This document shows, one piece after another, positions 28,945 through 41,742 of a stretch of 64,000 nucleotides of DNA. Source of the DNA: Ascarosepion bandense (Eukaryota > Mollusca > Cephalopoda > Sepiida > Sepiidae); contig JBBBDQ010000917.1 of NCBI GenBank assembly GCA_037127315.1, positions 248,001 to 312,000 on the forward strand, written 5' to 3'. A program made the position numbers and the translations under genes. Numbering within the stretch: the first letter of the stretch is position 1; each line of letters opens with the position of its first letter. The notes under the pieces were generated by a model, which was not told the DNA's origin, did no database searches, and worked only from the letters and a program-made list of their open reading frames with translations.

Positions 28945-31690
28945 ACTTATGTAAATAATGCAACTGATTGATTAGGTAAAATGTGTGACCGGTTATTATA
29001 GATTTTTTGACTGATAAGTTAGTTCTCTTACTGGCTGTAATGACTGTGATATGTAAATAATGCAACTGACTGATGGCAGGGAATTTATTTGATTAGGTAA
29101 AATGTGTGACCGGTGAATTTATATTTATTGACTGTGATAAGTTAGTTCTCTTACTGGCTGTAATGACTGTGATATGTAAATAATGCAACTGACTGATGGC
29201 AGGGAATTTATTTGATTAGGTAAAATGTATGACCGGTGAATTTATATTTATTGACTGTGATAAGTTAGTTCTCTTACTGGCTGCTAATGACTGTGATATG
29301 TAAATAATGCAACTGACTGTTGGCAGGGAATTTATTTGATTAGGCAAATGTGTGACGGTGAATTATGTTTATTGACTGTGATAAGTTAGTTCTCTTACTG
29401 GCTGTAATGACTGTGATATGTAAATAATGTAACTGACTGATGGCAGGAATTTGTGATTAGGCAAATATTGCTTGATGATTTATATTTATTGACTGTGATA
29501 AGTTAGTTCTCTTACTGGCCCATAGTGACTGTGATATGTAAATAATGCAACTGACTGATGGCAGGGAATTTATTTGATTAGGTAAAATGTGTGACCTGTG
29601 AATTTATATTTATTGACTGTGATAAGTTAGTTCTCTTACTGGCTGTAATGACTGTGATATGTAAATAATGCAACTGACTGATGGCAGGGAATTTATTTGA
29701 TGATTTAACGATAACGACACGTTGAATGTATATTTATTGACTGTGATAAGTTGGTTCTCTTACTGGCTGTAATGACTGTGATATGTAAATAATGCAACTG
29801 ACTGTTGGCAAGGAATTTGATTAGGTAAAATGTGTGACCTGTGAATTTATATTTATTGACTGTGATTAGTTAGTTCTCTTACTGGCTGTAATGACTGTGA
29901 TATGTAAATAATGCAACTGACTGTTGGCAGGGAATTTATTTGATTAGGTAAAGCGTGTGACGGTGAATTTACGTTTTATTGACTGTGATAAGTTAGTTTT
30001 CTTACTGGCTGGCGGCTGTGATATGTAAATGATAGCTGTTGATGGCAGGGAATTTATTTGATTAGGTAAAATGTGTGACCAGGGTGAATTTATATTTTAT
30101 TGACTGTGATAAGTTAGTTCTCTTACTGGCTGTAATGACTGTGTTAAATAATGCAACTGACTGTTGGCAGGGAATTTATTTGATTAGGTAAAATGTAATG
30201 GGTGAATTTATATTTATTGACTGTGATAAGTTAGTTCTCTTACTGGCTGTAATGACTGTGATATGTAAATAATGCAACTGACTGATGGCAGAATTTATTT
30301 GATTAGAGTAAAATGTATGACTGGTGAATTTATATTTATTGACTGTGATAAGTTAGTTCTCTTACTGGCTGTAATGACTGTGATATGTAATAATGCAACT
30401 GACTGTTGGCAGGGAATTTATTTGATTAGGTAAAACATTGTAATGAGGTGAATTTACATTTATTGACTGTGATAGTTAGTTCTGCTACTGGCTATAATGG
30501 CTAACGATATGTAAATAATGCAACTGACTGATGGCAGGGAATTTATTTGATTAGGTAAAATGTGTGACCGGTGAATTTATATTTATTGACTGTGATAAGT
30601 TGGTTCTCTTACTGGCTGTAATGACTGTGATATGTAAATAATGCAACTGACTGATGGCAGGGGAATTTGTGATTAGGTAAAATGTGTGACCGGTGAATTT
30701 ATATTTATTGACTGTGATAAGTTGGTTCTCTGCAGCTGTAATGACTGTGATATGTAAATAATGCAACTGACTGATGGCAGGGAATTTATTTAGATTGGTG
30801 AAATGTGTGACCGGTGAATTTATATTTATTGACTGTGATAAGTTAGTTCTCTTACTGGCTGTAATGACTGTGATATGTAAATAATGCAACTGACTGTTGG
30901 CAGGAATTTATTTGATGAGGTAAAATGTGTGACCGGTGAATTTATATTTATTGACTGTGATAAGTTAGTTCTCTTACTGGCTGTAATGACTGTGATATGT
31001 AAATAATGCAACTGACTGATGGCAGGGAATTTATTTGATTAGGTAAAATGTGTGACCGGTGAATTTATATTTATTGACTGTGATAAGTTAGTTCTCTTAC
31101 TGGCTGTAATGACTGTGATATGTAAATAATGCAACTGACCGTTGGCAGGGAATTTATTTGATTAGGTATAATGTGTGACCGGTGAATTTATATTTATTGA
31201 CTGTGATAAGTTAGTTCTCTTACTGGCTGTAATGACTGTGATATGTAAATAATGCAACTGACTGTTGGCAGGGAATTTATTTGATTAGGTAAAATGTGTG
31301 ACCGGTGAATTTATATTTATTGACCATGATAAGTTAGTTCTCTTACTGGCTGTAATGACTGTGATATGTAAATAATGCAACTGACTGATGGCAGGGAATT
31401 TATTTGATTAGGTAAAATGTGTGAGCGGTGAATTTATATTTTTTTTGACTGTGAAAAGTTAGTTCTCTTACTGGCTGTAATGACTGTGATATGTAAATAA
31501 TGCAACTGACTGATGGCAGGGAATTTATTTGATTAGGTAAAATGTGTGACCGGTGAATTTATATTTTTTTTGACTGTGATAAGTTAGTTCTCTTACTGGC
31601 TGTAATGACTGTGATATGTAAATAATGCAACTGACTGATGGCAGGGAATTTATTTGATTAGGCAAAATGTGTGACCGGTGAATTTTAATT
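28945..31690. repeat. Minisatellite, about 122-bp unit, about 22 copies (unit 1)
   Basis: Each unit carries TGATGGCAGGGAATTTATTT, GATTAGGTAAAATGTGTGAC, TGACTGTGATAAGTTAGTTC and CTGTAATGACTGTGATATGT. Unit starts near 29071, 29194 and 29318 give spacings of 123-124. Many units are nearly identical, with short internal deletions in a few (for example near 29450, 30020 and 30735). The paralogous array in unit 2 has only 3-4 diverged units (51472-51850). Confidence 0.93.
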
Positions 31691-31699
31691 TTTTTTATG

Positions 31700-32212
31700 A
31701 CAACGCTCTTCAGTAAACACAAAACTGTTGCTTTTCACCATACCCAAGTGTGTTTCAGGTCAAGTCTTCGTTGAATACAACCAAAGCTGTTGCATACATG
31801 GGAACGGTCTTCATTGCATGATATGAAAAAACTGTCGCATACATGCGAATGGTTTTCATTGTATTGCATAATACTAAAAAAGTTGTCGCGTACATGGGAA
31901 CGATCCTCATTGCATGATATGAAAAAAATTGTCGCATACATCGGAATGGTCTTCATTGCATTTACATGATGCAAACAAAGCTGTCGCATTCATGGGAATG
32001 GTCTTCATTGCATTGCATGATACGAAAAATGCTGTCGCGTTCATGGGAACAGTCTTCATTGCATTGCATAATACAAACAAAGCTGTCGTGTTCATGGGAA
32101 CGGTCTTCATTGCATTGCATGATACGAAAAATGCTGTCGCGTTCATGGGAACAGTCTTCATTGCATTGCATAATACAAACAAAGCTGTCGTGTTCATGGG
32201 AACACAAACTGT
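31700..32212. repeat. Minisatellite, 51-bp unit, about 9 copies (unit 1)
   Basis: The unit includes CATGGGAACGGTCTTCATTG and GATACGAAAAATGCTGTCGC and counts to 51 bases. It directly follows the 122-bp array. The same position in unit 2 holds the large 51-bp array, whose units share CATGGGAACAGTCTTC but differ in the middle. Confidence 0.9.
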
Positions 32213-34012
32213 TGTTTTCAAGATGAAACATTGTCACACTCTACATAAGCTTGCAGAATTATTTTTTCGCCTCGCACCCTATAATATTTCTATTGATGCA
32301 TTTTCTAAAACAAAAAGATGAACTTAACAATATTTTTATCTGTCATTGTTTTGTTTATCTTCCGTCATTTAATGTATTTGTGGATCAGTATACCTCACCC
32401 GCAACAAGAACATCTACTCTCCACATTTGTCATGAATGAAAAATATTAATTCTTTTATCCTTTTAGAATTGGCTCCTGTTCATAATATGAAAACCATGTC
32501 AAATCGATTGAATACAAATAGCTATTGATATTTTGTTTTATTTACATGTCAACATTATGCCATTGTTAATTTGCATGTTGCTGATTTCTTTTTTTATCCA
32601 TTTATAATAACACATGCTTATTAATCGCATTTCCCAACTTGACATTTTTTTAAATTAAAAAAGTAAATCTTAAAGAACATATTCGAAAAGTTATTTGACA
32701 CTACACTATGACAATTTTGAAATTATAATAGAAGCAATACTTTTTCAATATGATAAATGTTGTAGTTTGACGAAGGTCTAACAAATGATAACCTACAAAA
32801 ATAGAATCAATACTTTTTCATTCTGACAAATGTAGTTTGACGAAGGTCTAATGAATGCTCAATTATTAAATTTGTCAATAAATTTATTTTTTTTATATGA
32901 GCTCAGCTAAAGTCAAGTTGTGTCAATCAATGACTTGTTTGTATGCATTGCTGTGATTCAGTGTATTTTACATGTATAACACATCGACACTTTACTCCAG
33001 TCATGTGGATAACCAAGATCAGCTCACTTTATAACGGCAGTTAACAGGTTCAGCGAATGTTATGCTGCCTGAAGTTCATTTTTTTATTATGACACTGGTC
33101 ATCCTAGTGGAGAGAGAGCTTACCTGATTTGAAAATGAGCATTTGAGATTTTGATTTTATCTGGAATCAATAACCCATTTCTGGAGTCATCGAAATGGCT
33201 GCTCACTTTGTTTTTTATGAGCAGATAGGCTCACCTCTTGCTGGGTTTGCACCTCTTTCCTCGTCTTTTAAATAAGAGTAAATGTATATTTCTTATTTCT
33301 GCTTTTAAATTCCTCTATTTTATACTTTTATGGGAACTAACTGCACAACTGTCTGTTAAAAACACTTTCAAATCTTCCAAAGTAACACTTTTACATTGAG
33401 AAACCCTCTCAAAAATATAAACTTTCTCAAATTGAAAAATACAATTTTCAATTTTTCGTACTTTTTGTTACGTTACTTGTTCGTTATATTTGGAATATAT
33501 TGCATTTTAATCAATTTTAATATCCAGGTAACCCTTTGAAAATGCGGTGGACATGTATGACCGGTACTCCCTGTAATTTTTTGCTTTTAATATTTTCTGA
33601 CTTTTTTTCAGTGTATTCTTATCGATTAGACCCTAAATTTTCAGATTTTAAAGTTTAAAGAACATTTTATCAAGGATATAAAAGTAAATTATGATTCCAA
33701 AATATAAAGTTCAATAAACTTATTTTGATTGTTATAAGATTAATCATATAACATTCTCAAAAAATAGATGATCAAAAGCATCAGAATTAAATTAGCCCAC
33801 AAAATTTCTATTTTGTGTTATTGAAAATTTTTTAGGGTAAGAATATAAAATTTGGTAATTTTACTAAATTACACCGGCTTTTTACTGGCTCGTGCATTGT
33901 AAACATGGTAAAAAAAATCTGTGACATCATGGGAACTTAGAAAACTGATAGCCAAGTTACATCATTAAAATAAACTCTGGGTTGGGGATATTTCAGAGTG
34001 TGGGAAAATCTA
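32213..34012. other. AT-rich noncoding block, no gene seen (unit 1)
   Basis: Matches 61190-62631, with extra pieces here near 32930 and 33130-33390. It includes a second copy of the old repeat at 33404-33545. Confidence 0.5.
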
Positions 34013-34757
34013 AGTGTTCATAGTATTTTAAGAAATCTTGAAGAAACTGTCACGTGAAGCCAAGAAACCATCTGGCAGGACGAGGAAAACTACTGCAGGG
34101 GGAGAAAGATGGATTGGTAAAGAATAAAAAAGAGCTAATGCTAACCTTGGCATTAAAAAAATCAAAGCACAATGTTTTCTGAAGATTTAATAAAATAATT
34201 CTGAACAGTCAAGTAGCCTCTACGAAGCCTCTAAAAGAGAATCAAATGAGCCGATTGAAATTTGCCACTGAACACCTCATATGGACAGAAGAACAGTGAG
34301 ATTGTGTTCATTTCAGTGATGAGTCAAAGTTTAACCTGTTCAGTTTTGATGGTAGGTTCGTTGGACGCAGTCCTAAGCAACAGCATATTGCCTCAGTGCA
34401 CTAAAAGTAGCATTAAAATTGGAGGAGGAAGTGTGATGTGTTTGGCATGATTTCAGCTGCTGTTACCAGACCTCTTGTTGGGCTACACGGTAAAATTAAC
34501 ACATCTGTATAGAAAGAGATATTCATTAAACATTTGTACCTAATTTGAGAACTGCAATTAATCAACCATCTGTATTTATGCAACATAACGCACCATATCA
34601 CACAGCGAAGTCTGTTAAGACATTTATTTCTGAGGAGGATGCTACTGTTGTAGAGAGGCCTGCTCAAAGCCTAGATATGAATCCTATTGAGAATGCTTGG
34701 AAGTTACGAAATGAGAGCTAAGGAAAAGAATCTAACAAACGTCAAAGAACTATAGAC
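34013..34757 (+). pseudogene. Tc1-like transposase relic, longer copy (units 1/2 boundary)
   Basis: Broken frames give AGRPRKTTAGG-like and KKIKAQC-like words (DNA-binding to linker region), then FATEHLIWTEEQ, then CVHFSDESKFNLFSFDG with the first catalytic Asp, and finally the QHNAPYHT-type and NPIENAWKL regions. Stops and frameshifts are scattered throughout, including inside VHFSDE and after KQQHIASV. The element is dead. The window start cuts an equivalent copy at this same point. Confidence 0.85.
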
Positions 34758-35557
34758 TAATTTGAGAGGAGAATGGAAGAAAATAGCCATTTATGAATAT
34801 CTTTTTCTATGAGTTAATGAAATTTGATTAAAATCGAACCATTCCTTTTATAACCCAATTATTTCCAATTTCAATTTTCGATATTTATCATGTGTACCTC
34901 AACACACAACCTAGCTAAGAACACTCACAGACACATATAGTGCAACTGTAAATTTTCAAGAAAATCGGTTCAGGCGTTTCGGAGTCTATAGGTAACGGAC
35001 ACACACACACACAGTTCCATTTATAAATAAGTTTAGATATTGCAATGTTTAAATGTAAAAAAAACAATAATAAAAGAAAATCCAGACCAGAACATTCTGA
35101 AATTTATTTTAAATGGATTAGTTTATATTGGCGTTTTTTTTTTTTTTTTTTTTTATTTAAGTTTGTATTAGACACATAGGACATTAAGTTGAAATGCACT
35201 TGGAATATGAGTTAGCAATTTGTTTGTTTTACTACCACCCACTACTCTCCTAATTTAGTTGTAGATCAATTGTCATGGGAAACACACAGCTTTATCATGT
35301 CACCTCACCAAATAACCAAGGTCAGTTTTCAGGATTTATGTGTTTTACATATATACATGTATATATATATATATATATCCAGGCAGCAGATAATTTTTCT
35401 AAACATATACCATTAAATATAAGAGACTATGAATGTCTGTTATGTTTAATCATGAACCGTTCTAAACATGGTATTTTGGCTTTAATTTCAGTTTAAAATA
35501 GTACTTATTTCTTTATCTGTAGGTTCAGGAAAAATTTAGAGGTGGGGAATATCTATT
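34758..35557. other. Noncoding stretch after the Tc1 relic (unit 2)
   Basis: Copy of 360-1162: the RTE-like tail motif at 34948-35040, a long T run near 35134-35154 and TA repeats near 35351-35378. No gene. Confidence 0.6.
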
Positions 35558-35828
35558 TTCGATATTTTTTTTGTAAAGGATAATGATTTAGTGGGACAGT
35601 TTTTACTAATTAATCCATAGCTGGGGAAGAAGTGTTGGATTCGTACCATTTCCAAAGCTTTTTGCATGTGTGAATATGACAAACCCAACTGGAATTGGAT
35701 CTCTCTGATTAGGTACTTCAGCTATTATACGGAAATGGATGTTTCAATGTGATTTGTCGTAATCCTTCAGTATAAATAAAATAGAAACAGATCTCTACCA
35801 GTGGTACAGGTTGGGGACGGATCTACTG

Positions 35829-36130
35829 CATTGTAGTGCAGTGGATATCGGCTTGGAACGAGAAATTGAGGAGCCAAGTTCAAATTCCAGTTGAATTCAT
35901 TGCATTCACTTATGCGCACATAGCCTTGGGAAAGTTATTAATCTGTCTCTTCCTTCCAGTTATGTGTTAGATAACTGGACAAACTGGGTTCTATAGCCTT
36001 GGCTGGCAGCCAGTCTAATGTAGAAAGCAATGGCAACCGACTGCAGGATAATCTTCTGTTCAGTCAGTCATGTCTTTTTCGAGACATGATCGCCCAGTTG
36101 TGTATCACGTATGGCACTTATTGGACTGAC
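35829..36130 (+). mobile_element. tRNA-derived SINE (unit 2)
   Basis: Paralogue of 1815-2116, with A box TAGTGCAGTGG and B box AAGTTCAAATTCC kept and the full tail hairpin. Confidence 0.87.
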
Positions 36131-36859
36131 AGGTTGGGTAATGAGAAAATATGTTTCTATCGTTTTCTACGGAGAGTGAAAAGGGATTAAGTAGTTAGAA
36201 AGGCAGTGAAATTTTGCTTAGATGAAGCTCACGATGCGGAGAACACTACATAGTCAGGGGACCCTATTTTACAGAGGCTAAGCATAAATACTGACTGGAC
36301 GTTTATTCATTCCCAGACTGTTGTGCATCCTGGGAATGGGATCCGCACAAATAAATGAACAACGACCAGTAACTGAGATAGAAAATAAGTATTTAACGTA
36401 AGGATAAAGACTGGAATGAAGATTAGTAGTCCAGGAATGCGGGTTGGTAAAAAGTACAAGTCTCTGTAAGTGAAGCCGTAGTATATTGTGTATGTCCGCG
36501 TCGGAAGCTGACGGGTACTGCGTCATCTTCTCGATGAGTGGAGCACAGATCTACTGTGTACTGACTGCTAATATATTCTCTAGTTAACTGTCTGTGAAAA
36601 ACGGTCTTTTCTCGTCTCGCTTCTATGGCAGTAGTATAAGTATACTCTGGACGAATCCATCTTTATGAAAAAGGGGAACCCCACAACACAGACAAATGTG
36701 TTCATAGAAATAAAATATTGCGAAAGCCAAAGAAAACAAAATTAGTAAACCCCTTGATAAAGTATTCGCTGTTTTCTAACAGGTAGCGTGCCCAGAACAG
36801 TGTGTGTGTAGTTTCAGATGGTAATGCATCTTTAAGGAAGTACTATAAGCAAGTTTGAA
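36131..36859. other. Conserved between units, no gene recognised (unit 2)
   Basis: Paralogue of 2117-2843 with scattered single-base changes. No supported coding region. Confidence 0.5.
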
Positions 36860-37048
36860 ATGTCACTTCGCCTAAGTATAAACAACTTTGTTTTTCATAG
36901 CGTTAAGCATATTGTGCCAAAGACATTGTATTCGTGGGGAATTTTGATGCACTACTTTATTCAAAAGAAATCTGCAGCTGAAGCACACAGAATTCTTGTT
37001 GAAACTTACGACAACTATGCACTATCGGAAACAACACGCAGAGATTAG
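36860..37048 (+). pseudogene. mariner transposase N-terminal fragment (unit 2)
   Basis: Same 62-residue piece as 2844-3032, with KSAAEAHRILVETYDNYALS and the same stop after TRRD. Two residues differ. No catalytic part. Confidence 0.8.
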
Positions 37049-37215
37049 TTTATACTTTTATTTCAGCTTTTGGACTCAAATCGAGTGAGGACTAGATAGC
37101 CCCAGCCCAGATATGGCAGCAAGACACACTATTTTACTCATAATCTGGTTCATGTAAAGAGCGTATAATAAAACGAGCCATACTTACTGGAATGGATACA
37201 ATAAACTGATGATTT

Positions 37216-37640
37216 TTCCAACATATTTAGCAATAGATCATATATATCGGTTTTACTTGAGGTCTCCGTTAAGCTTGAATTCGAACAGACTTTCGAGGCA
37301 AGGAGCCTCCTAGTGAGAAGACCTATCCATCATAAAAGATGAAAGACCTTCACTCCCCACAATTGATCCACCTGGACTAAGTCAGAAAAGGAATAGACTG
37401 CTAGGTTCTGGTCATTATAGTACACCTATAAATAATTTTACAATTATAGTGACGAACGCTGTTGACCCCTTCACAAGATTTTCACAACCAAACTGACAAC
37501 AAGGTCCTACCTATTTACAATTAGATCAACTAAATGCAGAAGGCAATTCTACTTTACCAGCTTTTTTTTCTCGCACTTTCCGCCAGTGGAACTACCTGCT
37601 GTACAATTGCTTTCCTGATGGTTACAACCTCCAGGAAATT
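37216..37640 (+). pseudogene. CR1-like LINE C-terminal fragment (unit 2 only)
   Basis: Around 37480-37640 the broken frames encode the LINE C terminus (FTIRSTKCRRQFYFTSFF, then RQWNYLLYNCFPDGYNLQE). It leads directly into the 147-bp repeats. Unit 1 lost this part. Positions 37216-37470 are unassigned. Confidence 0.7.
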
Positions 37641-38172
37641 AAATGCAATGTCAATTCACATATCTTATCCACTTGACTCCAGTTCTTTCTACATCACCCG
37701 TATATCTTGTTCTTTTACTTTCTCTCTACCTTCGCAACTGTCTTCATACCTGAGTTTTCATCCTTCTCTTACCCTTACTCTGAATTTAAATGCAATGTCA
37801 ATTCCATTCTCTTATCCACTTCACTCTAGTTCTTTCTACATCATCCCGTATATCTTGTTCTTTTCATTTCTCTCCTTTCCCAACTGTCTTCATAGGTGCT
37901 TTCTCATTCTTCTCTTACCCTTTCTCTGAATTTAAATGCAATGTCAATTCCCATCTCTTATCCACTTGACTCCAGTTCTTTCTACATCACCCTGTATATC
38001 TTGTTCTTTTACTTTCTCTCTACCTTCGCAACTCTCTTCATAACTGCGTTCTCATCCTTCTCTTACCCTTTCTCTGAATTTAAATGCAATGCCAATTCCC
38101 ATCTCTTATCCACTTGACTCCAGTACTTTCTACATCACCCCGTATATCTTGTTCTTTTACTTTCTCTCTACA
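37639..38172 (+). repeat. 147-bp tandem repeat, four units (unit 2)
   Basis: TTAAATGCAATGTCAATTC-type words at 37639, 37785, 37932 and 38080. The first unit is continuous with LINE coding sequence, so the repeat grew from the LINE end. Unit 1 has three units. Confidence 0.82.
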
Positions 38173-38211
38173 CCAAATAACCAAGTTCAGTTTTCAGAAT
38201 TTATGTTATAT

Positions 38212-38433
38212 CAGTCAGTTAAGTGCCGTATGTGATACACGCTTTGGACGATCATGTCTCGAAAGAGAAGATCATCCCGCAGTAGGCTGCCATTGCTTTC
38301 TACGGTAGACTGGTTGCCGACCAAGGCTATAGAAACCAATCTGTCCTGCTATTTAACCCAGAACTGGAAGGAAGAGACGGATTAATTCCTTTCCCAAGGG
38401 TATTTGCGAGCCGATATCCAATGCACCACAAAG
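38212..38433 (-). mobile_element. tRNA-derived SINE, reverse, with deletion (unit 2)
   Basis: Paralogue of 3689-3956. About 45 bases around the B box are missing, between TTTGCGAG and CCGATATCC. Confidence 0.82.
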
Positions 38434-39199
38434 CACATAAAGGACATAAGGACAGATAAACAGACACACACACACCAACATCTTGCCTTTTATAGATCTA
38501 TATTATCGTTTTCTGCACTACTGTAAGAACTGCAACCTTGAAACTTCTGAATATCGTTTCTTATGAACATTATTAATTCGCACGTGTTGCAAAAGAGGTC
38601 AAGGTCTCAAAAATATATATATTTTTGCTAATTGGAAAATACAATTTTCAATTTAACGAATATTGTTGCATTTCCTGTTCATTACACTTGGAATAATGTT
38701 TTGGTCAACTTGGTTAATATCCATGTAACCCTTAGAAAACTCTCATATCCAAAAGTGCTTTGCAGCTTTGGTAAATTCTTGAATTTCTTCTACCAATGTA
38801 ACCTTGGTGAATTTTTACGTGAGTTCTCCAAAACCCTTGTTCACAAAATATTGTATTGGTTGAAAATTTTTCCCATGAGTTTTGGCGATAACTTAATTCG
38901 TAGACCAGCGTATTCATGAACGTTTACTTAAGTTTGGCCAAATTCTTCGTCGCCAAAATAATGTGGGTATCCGAACCATGTAGCTCAGAAAAAAAGTTTT
39001 GTCTATTTTTCCCCAGACAAGACTCAACCCTTCGGCGGAGCCTCATCTGGGTTCCTCTCAAGTAAAAGACAATTGCTTAAATAATTTCTGAGAAATTGAG
39101 CAAGGAATTGTAACATATACTTGGACCAAACATCTGGCGTTGGTTCCAATGTATGAAATGATTACAAAAACTTTCACCTCTCGAAATTCATAGACAAAT
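38434..39199. other. Noncoding stretch with old repeat (unit 2)
   Basis: Paralogue of 4005-4721, including the old repeat at 38605-38735. No gene supported. Confidence 0.5.
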
Positions 39200-40046
39200 C
39201 TTCAATCTGTGATAGACTGGGGTAAGAAATGGCTCGTAAATTTTAATACTTCTAAAACAAAGATTCTCTCCTTTAACCAACATAGAGAACCTTTCCTACC
39301 TTCCATCAGTATTGATCACTCTCGTCTCTCTGAACGCAATAGCGCTGCACCTCCTCGCCTTCACTCTCTCATCTGACCTCAAGTGGAATGACTACTCGAA
39401 GTAATAACTACATCTACTGCTAAGAATGTTTGGGTTGCTCTACCGAGCCAGGAAGTTTTTCTTGTCAGAATCCATTTTGCATATTTATAAATCTACCATT
39501 CAACCGGGCATTAAATACTGTTGTCCTATTTGGTCGGGTGATTCTGCTATTCATCTTGGGGTTCTCGAAAAAATCCAGAAGAGGATCGGTAATGTAATAG
39601 ATTCTGATTTGGCAGCTTGACTTCAGTCACTTTCTCACTGATGCGTCTTTTTTTTTTCTTTTTTTTTTTTTTTAAATATTTCCTCTGATGAGCTTCATTT
39701 TCTCGTGGCCCGCCCTCATGAATTTGCAACTAGACTGACAACTACATATCCACCCTTTTACTATGAAAATAGGCAAATTTATCTTCCACTTCTACATTAC
39801 CGGTTTCTTTTTGGGCAATTCCCTCCCGCGGAACTCCCTTTCCGCATACTTGCTTTCATGATAGCTACAATCTCCAAAGGTTTCAGTGCAACGTCAATTG
39901 CCATCTTTTATCTCCTTGAATCTCGTTTCTCTCTTACCCTTTCTTCGACCTGTACCGTTCTCCCTTTCCCTCTTTTCTCACTGTAAACCCCTGCACACCA
40001 GTGGCAGTACATTCTTACTTGGGGTGTAACGATTATAAAAAACGTC
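39200..40046 (+). pseudogene. CR1-like LINE ORF2 3' fragment (unit 2)
   Basis: Paralogue of 4722-5577 and somewhat better preserved: 39426-39620 is open across the RT thumb (LYRARKFFLSESILHIYKST, GVLEKIQKRIGNVIDSDLAA). It ends in the same 3' tail and GATTATAAAAAA. A longer T run is inserted near 39650-39675. Confidence 0.82.
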
Positions 40047-40052
40047 ATAGAA

Positions 40053-41742
40053 ATGCATTAAGATAGACCATTGCTTTGTTTCGTCTGCTATATTTTTGTT
40101 CCTTGTCTTAAAGTCAGAACGCTGCAATCGCTTATCTGTATCGCTTTTTCGTGTTGACACAATTTTTAGGTTGTGAAATTTTTCATCTCCTTGCAATTGC
40201 TTTGCCTACTTTTATCTTGCATATAATGTTTGCTTACTACTACTACATAACCCGGATATAAGAGATTGTCTCTGGTCCCAAATTAGAGCCTGTGTTAATG
40301 TATATAAATTAGACCCGATATAAAGTTTGCTTAGTACTATTTTTGTCCTAATCTTTTTCTGTCTTATTCTTTACGGTAAACTTTATTAATTCTGTTTGTT
40401 GGGTATTTCTGCCGATTATATTTAAACCTTAAACACTGTGTATCTCACAGGCCAGATTTTGAAGAAAAAAAACAATGAATAAAACCCCAGTCGTAAATAA
40501 CATCTGACAAAATGAGCAGAGAAAGCCTATCAAAAAAATATAATAGTAAAGTATTTTTTCAGTAATTGTTGAATCAATAGTAATATCAGTCAGTTGAGTG
40601 CCATACGTGATACACGCTTTGGGCGATCATGTCTCGAAAGAGACATGCATGACTGGGCAGATTATTATCCCACAGTAGGTTGCCATTGCTTTCTGCGGTA
40701 GACTGGTTGCCTGCCAAGGTTATAGAACCCAATCTGTTTTATTTTTTAAGCTGTAACTGGAGGGAAGATTACGCATTAATACGTTTGCCAAGCGCATTTG
40801 TGCGTAAGTGAATGCAAGGAATTCAACTAGAATTCGAAATCGGCTCCCCCGATTTGTCGTTCCGAGTCAATATCCACTGCACCACAACGCACATCTGTCC
40901 AATAGTAATAAACGCTTGGCATAATGTTACAGTCTGCTTAGTGAACTTCACTAAACCTGGTCGTTCAAACAATCACAGTTCGTTTTTATACCCTAAATAC
41001 TATGCCATTTTTGTTTTATATGCAAAATTACCAAGTTTTCTAGTTACTATTATTTTAAAAATGACATTAAGTAATTTACTTACTGTTCTGTAAATTTAAT
41101 GAATAGTTTACTGATGCAGTAAGCTCTGCGATAAGCCTAGAGAGATTACGAAGGATGCAATCTTGTTACTTTTACTAACAGATCTCAATATGTAGAGGCG
41201 TATTTGAACTGATAGGTTCCAAGACAAACCTGGATTTAGGTTAGTGTTGTGTCTACAAATTGCAAACATCTTTTTTTCTTTTTTTTTTTTTAAGTCAGTT
41301 TATCTGAAAGTCCATCTGTGCATTCAAAGCTCACTTAGTGAAAGATTTTGAAAAGTGAGAAGATAATTTTCTTAATCAGCTTAAATATTAAATCTGGTCA
41401 GTAATACATCTGAGTATTGGCAATGGCTTATCTCTTCGTTCAGAACCTGTTTTTATATATTTTTTTCATTTTTATCATAATCTCATAATTCATAAATTTT
41501 ATCACTAGAAATTAGTGAACTATTCGTGAGACAAAATTAGGCAATTTACAAACTGCCATGAGTTCAGATCATTATCACACAACAATTTAGACTGATATCA
41601 GCTTTAAAATTGCTCATGATTTTAATTTATTTTTCAACGTATATATAACCGCTCATTCAGTAATGAATTAGAGCACTATAACTACTGGCGCATGATACAT
41701 CATACGCTAAAATTCTTCCTCCTTCTACCGGGTCATATGTAA
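40053..41742. other. Unit 2-only noncoding block
   Basis: It has no match in unit 1, where 5583-16582 stands in its place. It holds the SINE at 40588-40892 and, near 40244-40330, one piece of the ACCCGGATATAAGAG motif repeated at 44240-44715. Otherwise AT-rich with no gene. Confidence 0.55.
40588..40892 (-). mobile_element. tRNA-derived SINE, reverse orientation (unit 2 only)
   Basis: Full-length member of the family at 1815, with tail CAGTCAGTTGAGTGCC, complete hairpin and head CAATATCCACTGCACCAC. No counterpart in unit 1. Confidence 0.87.

Larger units (their letters stand above)
1..34396. repeat. Segmental tandem duplication, unit 1
   Basis: Position 1 aligns with 34397 and 63025, and long blocks then follow in the same order. 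Matching blocks (unit 1 to unit 2) include 1-1162 to 34397-35557, 1553-3200 to 35562-37215, 3205-5582 to 37700-40052, 16583-18330 to 41743-43470, 18660-20850 to 45545-47740, 23845-24570 to 48912-49685, 27318-28960 to 49860-51470 and 32235-34396 to 61230-63024. The boundary phase is arbitrary because it is set by the window edge. By eye, similarity in shared blocks is roughly in the low to mid nineties per cent. Unit 1 is longer mainly because of the Tx1-like insertion and its CR1-like host, the RTE-like insertion and expanded AT-rich repeats. Confidence 0.93.

Noticed and set aside
28645..28971. 108-codon frame beginning with GTG after the candidate exon
   Set aside because: Starts at a non-ATG codon, runs into the tandem repeat, and differences from unit 2 are mostly residue-changing. 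Kept only as a possible 3' UTR.
28945..31690. Regular repeats considered as a CRISPR array
   Set aside because: The units are continuous 122-bp tandem copies with no unique spacers, in animal DNA with no associated genes.
31735..32237. ORFs in the unit 1 51-bp array with repeated Cys and His residues resembling zinc fingers
   Set aside because: Same period artefact. The Cys/His spacing does not match any zinc-finger class, and the other strand is equally open.
34013..34757. Considered as a possibly functional Tc1 transposase
   Set aside because: Stops and frameshifts in all three copies, and the second catalytic Asp is replaced.
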